Below the pieces are notes generated by a model. It searched no databases. It was not told the origin of the DNA and was given only the letters and a program-made list of their open reading frames with translations. DNA of 64,000 bases from Actinomadura syzygii (GTDB lineage Bacteria; Actinomycetota; Actinomycetes; Streptosporangiales; Streptosporangiaceae). The translations under genes and the position numbers were made by a program. The DNA lies in contig NZ_VSFF01000012.1 of NCBI RefSeq assembly GCF_008085905.1, positions 62,001 to 126,000 on the forward strand. The letters are read 5' to 3'. Below, piece by piece: positions 1 through 8,240 of this stretch (positions are counted from its first letter, which is position 1; each line of letters opens with the position of its first letter).

Positions 1-320
1 CCGTGGACGGGGTACCGGCTGGTGGTCGCGACACGGTTGAAGGCGTTCATCACCGTCGTCAGCCAGACGACCGCCGAGACCTGCTCAGGGGAGAGGACCG
101 TCGCGGGTGTGCATGCGCAGACAGAACGCGCAGTCGTTGATCTGGGAGGTGCGGATCCTCACCAGTTCGAGCAGGTGGGTGCGGGCGAGGTCGGTCCGGA
201 CCATCGCCATGCGCCTGAACGGCTCGCCGTGCGCGGCGCGCAGATCCTCCAGCCGGTCGGGCCGCCGGGAGGTGGCGACGACACAGTCGACTTGGTCAGG
301 TGCCACCGCCTCGGTGGACC
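1..320 (-). pseudogene. Decayed AhpD/carboxymuconolactone decarboxylase-like gene
   Basis: Read on the minus strand, the region keeps the AhpD-type redox core (LVRIRTSQINDCAFCLRMH, with CxxCxxxH intact) followed by HTRD. The frame then shifts and reads straight into the family's C-terminal helix in another frame (SPEQVSAVVWLTTVMNAFNR). Intact members have about 50 residues between these blocks; here they are missing. The frame holding the CxxC block hits a stop at 85-87. The 3' end lies beyond the left edge. I read it as an internal deletion plus frameshift. AhpD-like proteins reduce peroxides or peroxiredoxins through the CxxC pair. It lies directly downstream of the XRE-cupin regulator and may once have been its target. 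Confidence 0.6.
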
Positions 321-340
321 TCGTAAGAACCGGCGGCCGA

Positions 341-949
341 TCAGGCTCTGCGCGAGATGACCATGATGTATTCGCAGGGAGCATTCGTTCTGTTGGCGAA
401 GCCGTGGTCCGCGTCGGCTTGGAAGAACAGGGAGTCGCCTGTGTTCAGGGTCTCGCTGATTCCGCCGATCGCGACGTCGAGGGTGCCTTCGAGCACCACG
501 AGTTGTTTCTCCGTCCCCGGCGGGTAGGCGGGCAGGAGCCCGGTGGAGACCTGCGCGGGAAGGTAGTGGACGACCATGTCGGCTCCTCCCGCGCCAGGGG
601 CCGCCGACACGATGTGCCGCTCGAAGCCGGTCTCCGGGTCACGGAAAACAGGGCGATCGTTCTTGCGCATGACGACGGCCACACCAGACGCGGCGGCGGC
701 CGGTGCGCCGATCAGGTCCGAGAGCGACGTGTCGAGCGCGTGGGCGATCCTGGACGCGACGCCGATCGTCGGGCTTTTCTCACCGCGTTCGACCTTGGAC
801 AGCATCGCCCTGCTGACCGACGACCGCGTGGACAGCTGCTCCAGCGTCAGGCCCGCCTCCTCACGGCGTCGCCGCACGTTGCCGCCGAACGCGCCGGCCA
901 GGTCGTCACCGTGCTGCGGGTCGGCCGCGTTTCCGTCTAGCTGGACCAC
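341..949 (-). CDS. XRE-family regulator with C-terminal cupin sensor domain
   Basis: A 202-aa cytoplasmic DNA-binding protein. Residues about 22-76 form a lambda-Cro-like helix-turn-helix (RRRREEAGLTLEQLSTRS, then SRAMLSKVERGEKSPT). Residues about 130-200 form a small cupin barrel (PPGTEKQLVVLEGTLDV, LNTGDSLFF) that in this family senses a small ligand. The GTG start at 949 is supported by AAGGAG six bases upstream. It is transcribed divergently from a metallo-hydrolase gene; the 116-bp gap holds two inverted repeats that could be its operators. It probably controls itself, the hydrolase and perhaps the decayed AhpD-like gene. The ligand is unknown. Confidence 0.92.
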   Translation of the reverse strand: MVQLDGNAADPQHGDDLAGAFGGNVRRRREEAGLTLEQLSTRSSVSRAMLSKVERGEKSPTIGVASRIAHALDTSLSDLIGAPAAAASGVAVVMRKNDRPVFRDPETGFERHIVSAAPGAGGADMVVHYLPAQVSTGLLPAYPPGTEKQLVVLEGTLDVAIGGISETLNTGDSLFFQADADHGFANRTNAPCEYIMVISRRA

Positions 950-994
950 CGTGCTCCTTGATCGATGGGTGCCTCGCTGCGCACAGCGTAGTAG

Positions 995-1030
995 CTTCTC
1001 CTAAAGAAGAATGTATCTTCCATTGAAGAT
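995..1030. promoter_or_regulatory. Two inverted repeats in the XRE/hydrolase divergent promoter
   Basis: ATCTTCCATTGAAGAT (1015-1030) is a perfect 6-bp inverted repeat with a 4-bp spacer. A related CTTCT...AGAAG repeat lies at 995-1009, its centre about two helical turns away. Both sit between the divergent starts at 949 and 1066 in locally AT-rich DNA. They are candidate operators for the adjacent XRE regulator. Confidence 0.5.
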
Positions 1031-1065
1031 GGCGCGCGATGTGCGCCCCACATGACGGAGGTTCC

Positions 1066-1884
1066 ATGCGTTTGATCTCGAGTGGACGGCACCATGCCAG
1101 GTTTGAGTTCGGCGATCTGCAGGTGGTCTCCTTGCGAGACGGGTACATCGACATGCCGCCGACACGGCTCCGCGACGAGGACGGGTGCGCGCTCGACGAA
1201 TTGCCGACCGCTGTCCCGCTCGTGGGCGACAACTTGCGGCTGTCGGTCAACGCTTTCTTCGTCACCGACGGCACGCGGTCGGTTCTCATCGACACCGGCG
1301 CGTCCAACGCCTGGCACGACCCCACCATGGGTTTGATCTACGACGCGCTTGACGAGGCGGGAATCGACCGTGCGCGCGTCACCGATGTGGCCATCACCCA
1401 CAAGCACGAAGACCACGTGAGCGGTCTGATCGCGCCGGACGGCCCAGAGGCGTTCACCGAACTCGAACGCGTGTGGATCGGCGCGGGCGACGCCTCGGTG
1501 TTCACGGGGCGGCTGGAGCCGATCCGCGACCGGGTCGTACCCGTGCCGGAGAAGGTCGCGATCAACGACTGGACCACCGCCGTCCCGACACCGGGCCACA
1601 CACCCGGTCACACCGTCTTCGAGGTCAGGAGCGGTACCGGCTGCCTTCTCGCCTGGGGCGACACCGTTCACGTTCCCACGCTTCAATTCGATCGGCCGAA
1701 CGTGGCCTGGGAGTTCGACGGCGACCAGTCCCAGGCCCGCGCCGCGCGAGCGGTACTCCTCGAACAACTGACCCGACCGCACCATTTCGTAGCCGGCGCC
1801 CACCTCGACTCACCCGGCATCGCGCGCGTAACCGCGTCCGGCGACGGTTACGCGCTGGAGTACCTCGCCCCACCGATCGGCTGA
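1066..1884 (+). CDS. Metallo-beta-lactamase-fold hydrolase
   Basis: A 272-aa soluble MBL-fold enzyme. The metal-binding HxHxDH motif is HKHEDH at residues 112-117. Other expected ligands are the His of PTPGHTPGHT, the Asp of LAWGDTVH and the His of AGAHLDS, so a dinuclear zinc centre is likely. ATG 1066 is preferred over the ATG at 1039 because GGAGG lies five bases upstream. The family includes lactonases and thioesterase-like hydrolases; the sequence does not identify the substrate. It faces the XRE-cupin regulator across a shared promoter and is probably its main target. Confidence 0.9.
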   Translation: MRLISSGRHHARFEFGDLQVVSLRDGYIDMPPTRLRDEDGCALDELPTAVPLVGDNLRLSVNAFFVTDGTRSVLIDTGASNAWHDPTMGLIYDALDEAGIDRARVTDVAITHKHEDHVSGLIAPDGPEAFTELERVWIGAGDASVFTGRLEPIRDRVVPVPEKVAINDWTTAVPTPGHTPGHTVFEVRSGTGCLLAWGDTVHVPTLQFDRPNVAWEFDGDQSQARAARAVLLEQLTRPHHFVAGAHLDSPGIARVTASGDGYALEYLAPPIG

Positions 1885-1923
1885 TCAAGCCCCTCCGGTA
1901 GGCGTCCAGGCGGGCCGCTGACC

Positions 1924-1953
1924 GCGACCGTGGGCGTGCGCGCCCACGGTCGC
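1924..1953. terminator. Bidirectional hairpin terminator
   Basis: A perfect 13-bp stem (GCGACCGTGGGCG and its complement) with a TGCG loop lies between the convergent stops at 1884 and 1964. There is no long T-run, so this is a GC-rich actinomycete-type terminator. Confidence 0.75.
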
Positions 1954-1963
1954 CGGCCCACCG

Positions 1964-2290
1964 TCATCCCCTGGTTTCGTATGTGACGAAGATGTTCTGG
2001 TGGATGCTGCAGGTCACGCTCGAGACGGCTCCGACCGCCACCCACGGCCCATAGCAATCGAGGTCGCCGAGGAACGGGACGTACTGCCGTATCCACACCC
2101 GGTGTTCTCCGGTGCCGCCGGTGCACCGGCTCTCCGCGGTGCGGGCGTCACTTTTGAGGGTGGTGGAGCAGCCGGTCGGGCTGGCAAAGGCGCTGGACGC
2201 GGTGCCCATCAGTGCCGTCGCGGCGGCAACACCGGCGAGCGAGATCGCCGCCGTCCGTCTGCCGATCCGCGATACGCGTGTGCCCTTCAT
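1964..2290 (-). CDS. Small secreted hypothetical protein
   Basis: A 108-aa protein. Residues 1-36 are a signal peptide: MKGTRVSRIGRR, a hydrophobic AAISLAGVAAATALMG core and an AFA cleavage site. The mature part, about 70 residues, has four Cys (CSTT, SRCT, LDCYG, VTCS) that could form two disulfides, and several aromatic residues. I do not recognise the family. It is followed by a strong terminator shared with the convergent hydrolase gene. Confidence 0.7.
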   Translation of the reverse strand: MKGTRVSRIGRRTAAISLAGVAAATALMGTASSAFASPTGCSTTLKSDARTAESRCTGGTGEHRVWIRQYVPFLGDLDCYGPWVAVGAVSSVTCSIHQNIFVTYETRG

Positions 2291-2551
2291 GGTTTCGTCC
2301 CTTCAGGTAGCGGTGGTCTGCGCCGCCCGCGCTTCCCGGTGACCGCTGGGTCACGACCACCAACCGCGAGCGACAACCCGGGATTCGCTTCCGAAGGATC
2401 GCTGGATGACCGATCAATGAGATTTCTGATCGGCGCGGCCGCACGACCCGCGACCCGCGACCCGCGGCACGTGGCGGCGTCGCCGTGGCTGAACGCGGAT
2501 GTCCAAGTCCCCCCGGAGGCCGCTGAGCGCGCCGGGACTGCGCCGTTCCTC

Positions 2552-4072
2552 TTATGCTCCGTGCTTTTTGCGGCGGGCGTTCAGGTCGCTGACCGTCGCC
2601 TGTTTGCCGGTGGCGCGGCGTTGCTGCGCTTCGTACTGCTGCCTCAGTTTGAGGCGCAGCATCTTCTCCTCGGCGCGCTGGCGCAGCCGGGTCAGCGCCT
2701 GCCGATGCAGATACGCCAGGATCGTCCGCTGCGTTTGCATCTGCTCCTTGAGCGCGGTGGCCGGATCCGGAGGTCCGCCGCCCGGGCCTCCGCCGGGGGT
2801 GTCGTCGCCCAGGTTCTCCCAGAAGCTGCGTATGCGGTCGCGCAGGTTCTCATCGCGTACGCGTTGGTCGTGTACTTCCGCCTTGTGAGACAGCTTGTAG
2901 ATGATCGGTGAGAGGTCGATCGCCAGAAGCAGGAGAGCCAGCATGACGCGGAAGAACAGGACGACCCCGCTCGACTTGGTCAGCGACCAGAATGCCTCCT
3001 CCTTGGCGAGCAGGCCCTTCACCGCTCCCGTGTCGGAGACGACCTTGGTCTTACGCCGGTCACGTTCGGCGTTGAGCCGGTCGATCTCTGGTTGGTTCTT
3101 CTCTTCGGCCTTCACGACGGCGTCGTGTGCCTGTTTCTTCTGCTGGCGCAGCGCGTCCAACGAGTTCTTGGCCTCGGTGAACAGCGGGCCCGCACCTGCC
3201 AGACCGCAGCTGCCCTGCAACTGGCAGTTGGCCTGCCGCTCGCGCGCGGCGTAGTCGTCGGCCACCTTTCCCTCGTACTTCTTCGCTTTGTCGATCTCCC
3301 TCTGGAACGGCTGGACGCGGCCCTTGTACTCGCGGTCCAGCCGTTCTTGAGCAGTTGTGATCTGCGCGCCGTGGTCGTTGTCGAGTTGCTGGCCTATGAG
3401 ATCCTGGAAAATGTAGGTCAGTACGATCTCCGAGACCAGGAGGGACGCCACGACCGCGATTGCGATGCGCGGTCCGATCACCCCCCAGCCATGGCCGGGC
3501 GGATCCTTTTTCACCTCTAAGGTGGTCTCGGACGGCAGTTTCACCTCACCGAGAGGCGCTTTCACCGTCTTGGCGGATTTCTTCGTTACGAAGCGCACGT
3601 TCCGGTAGTTCGGGACGTAGCTGGTCACCGAGCGGTCGATGAAGAAGACGAAGCCGCCGAAGAAGAGCCCGACCGGCAGCATCGCGAGCATCGAACGATG
3701 CGTCGCCATGGCGGCGAGGGCGGTCGCGGAGCCGATCGCCAGCGCCGTGGTGAAGATCATGAGCATGCCCAGGTTCACGAACCTGATCTGCTCGTTGGGA
3801 TTCATGTACTCCCAGCGACCTCCGGTGAGCGCGATGACGCGCCTGCTCAGCCATCGACCGGTCGAGGCGTCGCGCCGTGCCTGGTGGCGCCTGCCGGACG
3901 TCCCGCGCTTGGACGGCGTGCCGGGCTTCTTCGAGGGAGACCCGCCGGGCTTCTTCGAGGACGCGTTCCCGGATGATCCGGCACGTGCGGAGCCCCCGGA
4001 ATTCTTCGGCCCCTTCGCTTTCGACTTGGGAGGTTTTCTTGGCGGAGGAGGTGAGGCAGACTCATCTTTCAT
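2552..4072 (-). CDS. DUF4407 membrane protein
   Basis: A 506-aa integral membrane protein. The N-terminal ~90 residues are a disordered Pro/Lys/Ser/Gly-rich tail. A DUF4407-type core follows, starting near NPNEQIRFVNLGMLM, with paired membrane helices (FTTALAIGSATALAAM, AMLPVGLFFGGFVFFIDR), a third (IAIAVVASLLVSEIVL), a long charged coiled coil, and a fourth helix (GVVLFFRVMLALLLLAIDL). The C-terminus is Gln/Arg-rich. The function of DUF4407 is unknown. ATG 4072 (MKDES) gives the expected architecture; an upstream in-frame ATG at 4195 would overlap the response-regulator gene. It is the last gene of an operon with a kinase and a response regulator. Confidence 0.82.
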   Translation of the reverse strand: MKDESASPPPPRKPPKSKAKGPKNSGGSARAGSSGNASSKKPGGSPSKKPGTPSKRGTSGRRHQARRDASTGRWLSRRVIALTGGRWEYMNPNEQIRFVNLGMLMIFTTALAIGSATALAAMATHRSMLAMLPVGLFFGGFVFFIDRSVTSYVPNYRNVRFVTKKSAKTVKAPLGEVKLPSETTLEVKKDPPGHGWGVIGPRIAIAVVASLLVSEIVLTYIFQDLIGQQLDNDHGAQITTAQERLDREYKGRVQPFQREIDKAKKYEGKVADDYAARERQANCQLQGSCGLAGAGPLFTEAKNSLDALRQQKKQAHDAVVKAEEKNQPEIDRLNAERDRRKTKVVSDTGAVKGLLAKEEAFWSLTKSSGVVLFFRVMLALLLLAIDLSPIIYKLSHKAEVHDQRVRDENLRDRIRSFWENLGDDTPGGGPGGGPPDPATALKEQMQTQRTILAYLHRQALTRLRQRAEEKMLRLKLRQQYEAQQRRATGKQATVSDLNARRKKHGA

Positions 4073-4167
4073 GACCGGCCGCTTTCTCTGAAGATGGCCG
4101 AGCCTTGTGCACCGGCTCACCTTCGAGCCTCTCCGATTCCGGTCTTCCAGCGTTTCCTGGATTCGGG

Positions 4168-5109
4168 CTATTTCTCCGGGCAGTCTCCCGCGCACAGGCC
4201 GAGGCGGCGTGCCCAGAGCCGGGCCGCGGTCTGGGCCTTCAACTCCGCCCGGTCCTCCGGCTCGCCCGGCAACGTGAGGCGGAGTTGGCTGACCTTGCGC
4301 AACTCCGCGGGGTCGTAGCGCGCGGCCTCATCCGCGAACACGGGATGTCCGGTCTCACGGTGCAGCCATTCGACCACGGCGTAGTCGCGCTCGAACGCCG
4401 CCTTGAAGCTGGCCAGGAGCAGGCTGAGTTCGCGGCTGAAGTTGCTCTCGGTCTTGCCTATCAACTCGGCCATGTCGGCGTTGCTGGAGACGCCGCCGCA
4501 GGCCACCGCCCAGGCGACCCGGCGCTGTTCCAGGGTCAGCTTGCGTCCGCGCAGACCCACCGCGAGCGTGCGGAACAAACGTTGCAGTTCCTGCTGGTCC
4601 GCCTCGGGTGCTATTGGACCGCCATAATATTGGCACTCATAGCGGCGTAAGGTCTTTCGGTCCCAGGGGCTCAGGACCTTCTCTTTTCGGAACTCTTGAA
4701 GAAACGCCTCGGCGAGCTCCGCGGACATGTGCAGGAGCCCGTCGGCGACCCGCACGACGGCCCATTCCACCAGCTTGTCCGGGCGTGAGCTCGGGATGAA
4801 GCCGTTCGCCCCCGCGACCACGCACTCGAGCATCTGGAGGCGGGGCGCGGCATGTGAGAACAGCAGGACGTTCCAGCCCTTCGACTTCAAATGGGCCACG
4901 GCCCGGCTCCCGAACAACCTGCCGCGCCCGAGATGGATGTCGCACATCGCCACGCTCCGCGCGTCCGGCGCCGATGGAACGGCCTCCACCCGGTCGACCG
5001 GCAGCAGAACGCTACAGCCCCGCGGTTCCAGTAATGCGCGCAGGGCGTCCGAGTACAACTGGGAGAACCCGGGGTGGTCGTCGATGACGATGACATGCCT
5101 CTCGATCAT
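4168..5109 (-). CDS. Atypical response regulator with divergent LuxR-like HTH
   Basis: A 313-aa protein. The receiver domain is at residues 1-125, with the acidic pair D10-D11 and phosphoacceptor D57 (AMCDIHLG). The usual Lys after the fifth strand is not obvious (GFIPSSRPD). A linker follows, then residues ~191-235 (LTLEQRRVAWAVACGG, SSNADMAELIGKTESNFSR) align with the LuxR pattern LTxxExxVxxLxAxGxSNxEIAxxL, though diverged. The ATG at 5109 has GGAGGA about nine bases upstream and starts two bases after the kinase stop. The targets are probably its own operon, including the DUF4407 gene. Confidence 0.8.
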   Translation of the reverse strand: MIERHVIVIDDHPGFSQLYSDALRALLEPRGCSVLLPVDRVEAVPSAPDARSVAMCDIHLGRGRLFGSRAVAHLKSKGWNVLLFSHAAPRLQMLECVVAGANGFIPSSRPDKLVEWAVVRVADGLLHMSAELAEAFLQEFRKEKVLSPWDRKTLRRYECQYYGGPIAPEADQQELQRLFRTLAVGLRGRKLTLEQRRVAWAVACGGVSSNADMAELIGKTESNFSRELSLLLASFKAAFERDYAVVEWLHRETGHPVFADEAARYDPAELRKVSQLRLTLPGEPEDRAELKAQTAARLWARRLGLCAGDCPEK

Positions 5110-5111
5110 CG

Positions 5112-6305
5112 CTATTCCTCCTCCGCCGGCCATGTGATGTGGACCTGTGTGCCCTCGCCGGGAGTCGAACGGACCTCGAAGGAGCCGCCGATATCGCGGA
5201 CCGCCTGTGGGAGCCGCCCGAGCCCGCCGCCCGGACGGACGGAGTCGACGTCGAAGCCCGTCCCCTCGTCGACCACGCTGACGATCAGGACGCCGTCAGC
5301 GTCGAACGCGGCGAAGAACGTGGCCTCCGGGGCCGGTCCCGAGTGCCGGCGGACGTTGGCGAGCGCCGCTGCCGCGGCGCCGAGGACGGCGTCGGCGACG
5401 TCCTCCGGCGGTTCGTCGTCGATGTGGAAGCGCGGATGGACGAGCATGCCCCGCAGCCGATAACGGGAGGTCAGCTCCATCAGGCGGGCGTAGAAGGCGG
5501 GCTGGTCCCCGTGAACGCCGCGGAGCAGGTTCCGCGCGGCGCGACCGCCGGACGCGGCGAGGTCGCGCGCGTCCTCCGGCAGCCGCATGTCGACGGCGAG
5601 GAGGTCGAAGATGCCCACTACGTCGTTGTGCATGTCCCGGAAGATGCGTTGGTGGTCGAGTTCCGTCTTGGCCTTGTGGGCGGCGGCCGTGGCTTCGGCT
5701 GTCTTAACGGCCATCGACCGCAACTGCGTGGCGACGTACAGGCCGACGACGAACCACATGACGAAGCCGAGCAGGTCCGAGCCGAGCTTCAGCCCGACGT
5801 CGGGCAGCAGGGCCAGGCACCAGGAACCCCACAGGACGAGGATCGCCAGCAGCGAGCGGACGCGGAGCCCGATCGCGAAGGCGAGGATCAGCGAGGCGAT
5901 CAGGCTGAACGGGATCACCTCGGTCATGATCACGTTGCGGTCGTGCGGCGCGGCGGCCTGCGACCCGACCGTCATCAGCATGATGCAGAACGCGACGTCC
6001 ACGACGGCGAGCCGCACATCGTCCCTGATCTTCTTGGTGTCGCGCAGCCGCTGCGCGACGTAGGCGGCCTCGGCCGCCGCGGCGAGAAGGGCGAGCACCG
6101 CGAGCCAGGGATGGACCAGCTTGTGCCACCCGAACAGCGGAATGACCAGGAAGACGACCATGAAGACACGGACGAAGGCCGCGACGAACGCCAGCCCCCG
6201 CTCGGTGTCCCGAACGAAGTCGTCCTTTATGTCCGGCGGAACGGTGCTCCAATCCAGAGCCTGTCTGATCCTTTTCGAACGTGACGGACTCTCCGAAAGC
6301 GCCAC
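5112..6305 (-). CDS. Membrane sensor histidine kinase (HisKA_3/GHKL type)
   Basis: A 397-aa kinase. Residues ~37-195 contain about five or six membrane helices with short loops. The dimerization/phosphotransfer segment is RIFRDMHNDVVGIFDLL, with H226 followed by Asn instead of the common HD. The ATPase domain has an N box (ALANVRRHSG, N318) and a G1 box (VVDEGTGFD, 344-352), with a C-terminal STPGEGTQVHI. The GTG start at 6305 follows GGAGGGG. It is the first gene of an operon with the response regulator and DUF4407 genes. With no extracellular domain, it likely senses membrane or envelope state, like LiaS/VraS kinases; that is an inference. Confidence 0.85.
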   Translation of the reverse strand: MALSESPSRSKRIRQALDWSTVPPDIKDDFVRDTERGLAFVAAFVRVFMVVFLVIPLFGWHKLVHPWLAVLALLAAAAEAAYVAQRLRDTKKIRDDVRLAVVDVAFCIMLMTVGSQAAAPHDRNVIMTEVIPFSLIASLILAFAIGLRVRSLLAILVLWGSWCLALLPDVGLKLGSDLLGFVMWFVVGLYVATQLRSMAVKTAEATAAAHKAKTELDHQRIFRDMHNDVVGIFDLLAVDMRLPEDARDLAASGGRAARNLLRGVHGDQPAFYARLMELTSRYRLRGMLVHPRFHIDDEPPEDVADAVLGAAAAALANVRRHSGPAPEATFFAAFDADGVLIVSVVDEGTGFDVDSVRPGGGLGRLPQAVRDIGGSFEVRSTPGEGTQVHITWPAEEE

Positions 6306-6842
6306 AGCCGCCCCTCCGCTCTTCCGGCTCTCAGCGCCAATGAGACGATCGGACGCCGAATCTCGTTGAAGACGTGCCGGTTACGCGGATCCGTATTCGC
6401 GAAATCAGAACGCCCGCAACGCCGCCCTGCGAGATCGTTTCGCAGCGGCCCGGAGACTCCTGCCAGCCCGTTTGAGCGCGCACGGCTCAGATACGGACGA
6501 AAGAGGAGTCGCCCGTGAGGCTTCGCGCAGAAGTGCAGTGAGACCCTCGTTGCGGCGACCATCCTTGTTTTGGGAGCAGCCGAGAAGCGCTCCGCAAATG
6601 GCCGTGTCATGCTTTCTGATCATTATCGGGGCGGGGACGCGCGCGCCGTTGATCTTGTTCGTCTCGGATGGGACGACCAACTTGAAAGTCGCATCGTCTA
6701 GCTCCAGCCTCGATCAGGCCCCGGCCGCCGTCTGGGACGGGTCAGTGCTAAGCGTCCAAGGTCGACCGGTTCGCCTGGAACATGACTGAGGCGAACCGGA
6801 TCCTCACCGACCCGTCCCATCGAGGCGTCTTATTCGGCCCGG
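6306..6842. other. Intergenic region with nested inverted repeats
   Basis: No convincing gene in 537 bases. Open frames here have poor codon structure. The left part is the kinase-operon promoter region; the right part holds the nested inverted repeat listed separately. Confidence 0.5.
6733..6819. repeat. Nested perfect inverted repeats
   Basis: Outer arms TGGGACGGGTC (6733-6743) and GACCCGTCCCA (6809-6819) enclose inner arms CCGGTTCGCC (6766-6775) and GGCGAACCGG (6790-6799). All pairs are perfect. The structure lies just downstream of the minus-strand ABM gene and could be its terminator, or a relic of a mobile element end. Confidence 0.6.
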
Positions 6843-7142
6843 TCAGGGAAGCTTGGCGGCCAGGACATCGAGGGGCCGGATCTCAGGCGCTTCGCTGAGC
6901 ATGGTCTCCGCGGCCTCCATCAGCGCGGCGGCGATCCTGCCCTCCAGATGCTCCTGGCGCCCCTGCTCGTCATCGAAGGTGTCGAAGACGCCGAAAGTGG
7001 TGGCGCTCAGCCGGAACGCGAACCAGGCGACGGTCTTGTCCTCCTGCAGCGCGAGTTGCAGCGCGTCGTGCAGCAGGGCCTCGACCTTGTCGGCGTACTC
7101 GGGCTTGGCCTCGATCTTCGCCAGCAGTCCGAGTTTGGTCAT
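6843..7142 (-). CDS. Antibiotic biosynthesis monooxygenase (ABM) family protein
   Basis: A 99-aa dimeric alpha-beta-barrel type protein beginning MTKLGLLAKIEAKPEYADKV. It has the family pattern of an N-terminal strand, a K/A-rich helix, AWFAFRLSATTFGVFDTFDDEQ, then HLEGRIAAALMEAAETML. ABM/YgiN-like proteins are quinol monooxygenases or heme/quinone-handling proteins. The start at 7142 is set by homology; upstream in-frame sequence is promoter. It is divergent from a GlxA-type regulator and probably under its control. Confidence 0.88.
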   Translation of the reverse strand: MTKLGLLAKIEAKPEYADKVEALLHDALQLALQEDKTVAWFAFRLSATTFGVFDTFDDEQGRQEHLEGRIAAALMEAAETMLSEAPEIRPLDVLAAKLP

Positions 7143-7250
7143 GATGCACTCCCGTGATGTGGATTCGTGGAAACGTGTGGCGCCGGTACAAGCACTGGAT
7201 CTCGTCCGGACATCGAAGAATCTAGGCCGCTCAAGCCCACCCCACCCAGT

Positions 7251-7283
7251 GGCGGAAACGACCTGATCGATATCGTTTCCGCC
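7251..7283. promoter_or_regulatory. Perfect operator-like palindrome abutting the GlxA start codon
   Basis: GGCGGAAACGA (7251-7261) and TCGTTTCCGCC (7273-7283) are perfect 11-bp inverted repeats separated by 11 bp. The right arm ends at the base before ATG 7284. It is a candidate binding site for the regulator, blocking its own start and the divergent ABM gene. The mRNA could also form a hairpin over the ribosome entry site. Confidence 0.65.
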
Positions 7284-8240
7284 ATGCATGTCGCTGTACT
7301 CGCATACGACGGCGTTTTCGACTCCGGGCTCGCGGCCGTCCTCGATGTGCTGGCCGGGGCGAACGACATGCGGGGCGAGCTTCCAGAACCGCCGCCGCCC
7401 TGGAAGGCCACCACGATCGGCTTTCGCCGACAAGTCCGTACGGGCGCCGGGCACCTGGTCGAGACCACCCCCGTCAGTGCGGCCGAGGACGCGGACCTGC
7501 TGCTGGTGCCCGCTGTGGCCGAGAAACGGCCCGATGCCCTGATCGCGCGCGTCTCGAGTTCGGACGCCGCGCCGGTGCGGAAGTTGGTGGCCACGACACG
7601 CGAACGCCGCACACCCATCGCCTCCGCTTGCACGGGTACATTCCTGCTCGCCGAGTCGGGAGTCCTTCAAGGGCTGCACGCCACTACGAGTTGGTGGCTC
7701 GCACCGTACTTCCGCATGCGCTACCCAGAGGTCACGGTCGACGAGACTCGCATGGTCACCACATCGGACGGTGTGACAACTGCCGGGGCGGCTTTCGCAC
7801 ATGTCGACCTCGCACTCGCGATCGTCCGGATGAGCAGTCCGTCGCTTGCGGATCTGGTCGCCCGATATCTGGTCGTCGACGAGCGCCCGTCACAGGCGGC
7901 GTACACCATCGCCGCGGCACTCGCGCAGAGCGACCCGACGCTCGCGGCCTTCGAGCGCTGGGCTCGGACCCACCTCGATCAACCGATCTCGATCGCCGAC
8001 GCGGCGCAGGCCATCGGTGTCAGCGAACGCACGCTCCAGCGGGCCATGCGCCGCACGCTCGGAACGTCACCCGTCCGCTTCGTCCAGGACCTGCGCGTCG
8101 AACGCGCCTCGCACCTCCTGAAAACCACAGACCTACCCCTGGAGATCGTTGCTCGGAAGGTCGGCTACGAGCACGCCAACACACTCCGGATCCTCCTGCG
8201 CGAGCGCACGGGCACAACCGCAGGCGCCTTGCGTCGATGA
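7284..8240 (+). CDS. GlxA-family AraC-type transcriptional regulator
   Basis: A 318-aa protein. Residues 1-~165 form a DJ-1/PfpI-like amidotransferase fold (VAVLAYDGVFDSGLAAVLDVLAG; nucleophile-elbow region ASACTGTFLLAESG). A C-terminal AraC double HTH spans ~215-318 (FERWARTHLDQPISIADAA, GVSERTLQRAMRRTLGTSP, ARKVGYEHANTLRILL). ATG 7284 matches the family start; it has no Shine-Dalgarno because the palindrome fills the preceding bases, so a leaderless transcript is possible. Such proteins bind small ligands through the PfpI domain. Likely targets are itself and the divergent ABM monooxygenase. Confidence 0.9.
   Translation: MHVAVLAYDGVFDSGLAAVLDVLAGANDMRGELPEPPPPWKATTIGFRRQVRTGAGHLVETTPVSAAEDADLLLVPAVAEKRPDALIARVSSSDAAPVRKLVATTRERRTPIASACTGTFLLAESGVLQGLHATTSWWLAPYFRMRYPEVTVDETRMVTTSDGVTTAGAAFAHVDLALAIVRMSSPSLADLVARYLVVDERPSQAAYTIAAALAQSDPTLAAFERWARTHLDQPISIADAAQAIGVSERTLQRAMRRTLGTSPVRFVQDLRVERASHLLKTTDLPLEIVARKVGYEHANTLRILLRERTGTTAGALRR

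Noticed and set aside
6472..6789. Plus-strand open frame of 105 codons
   Set aside because: No ribosome site, Ser/Arg-rich composition and no recognisable domain.
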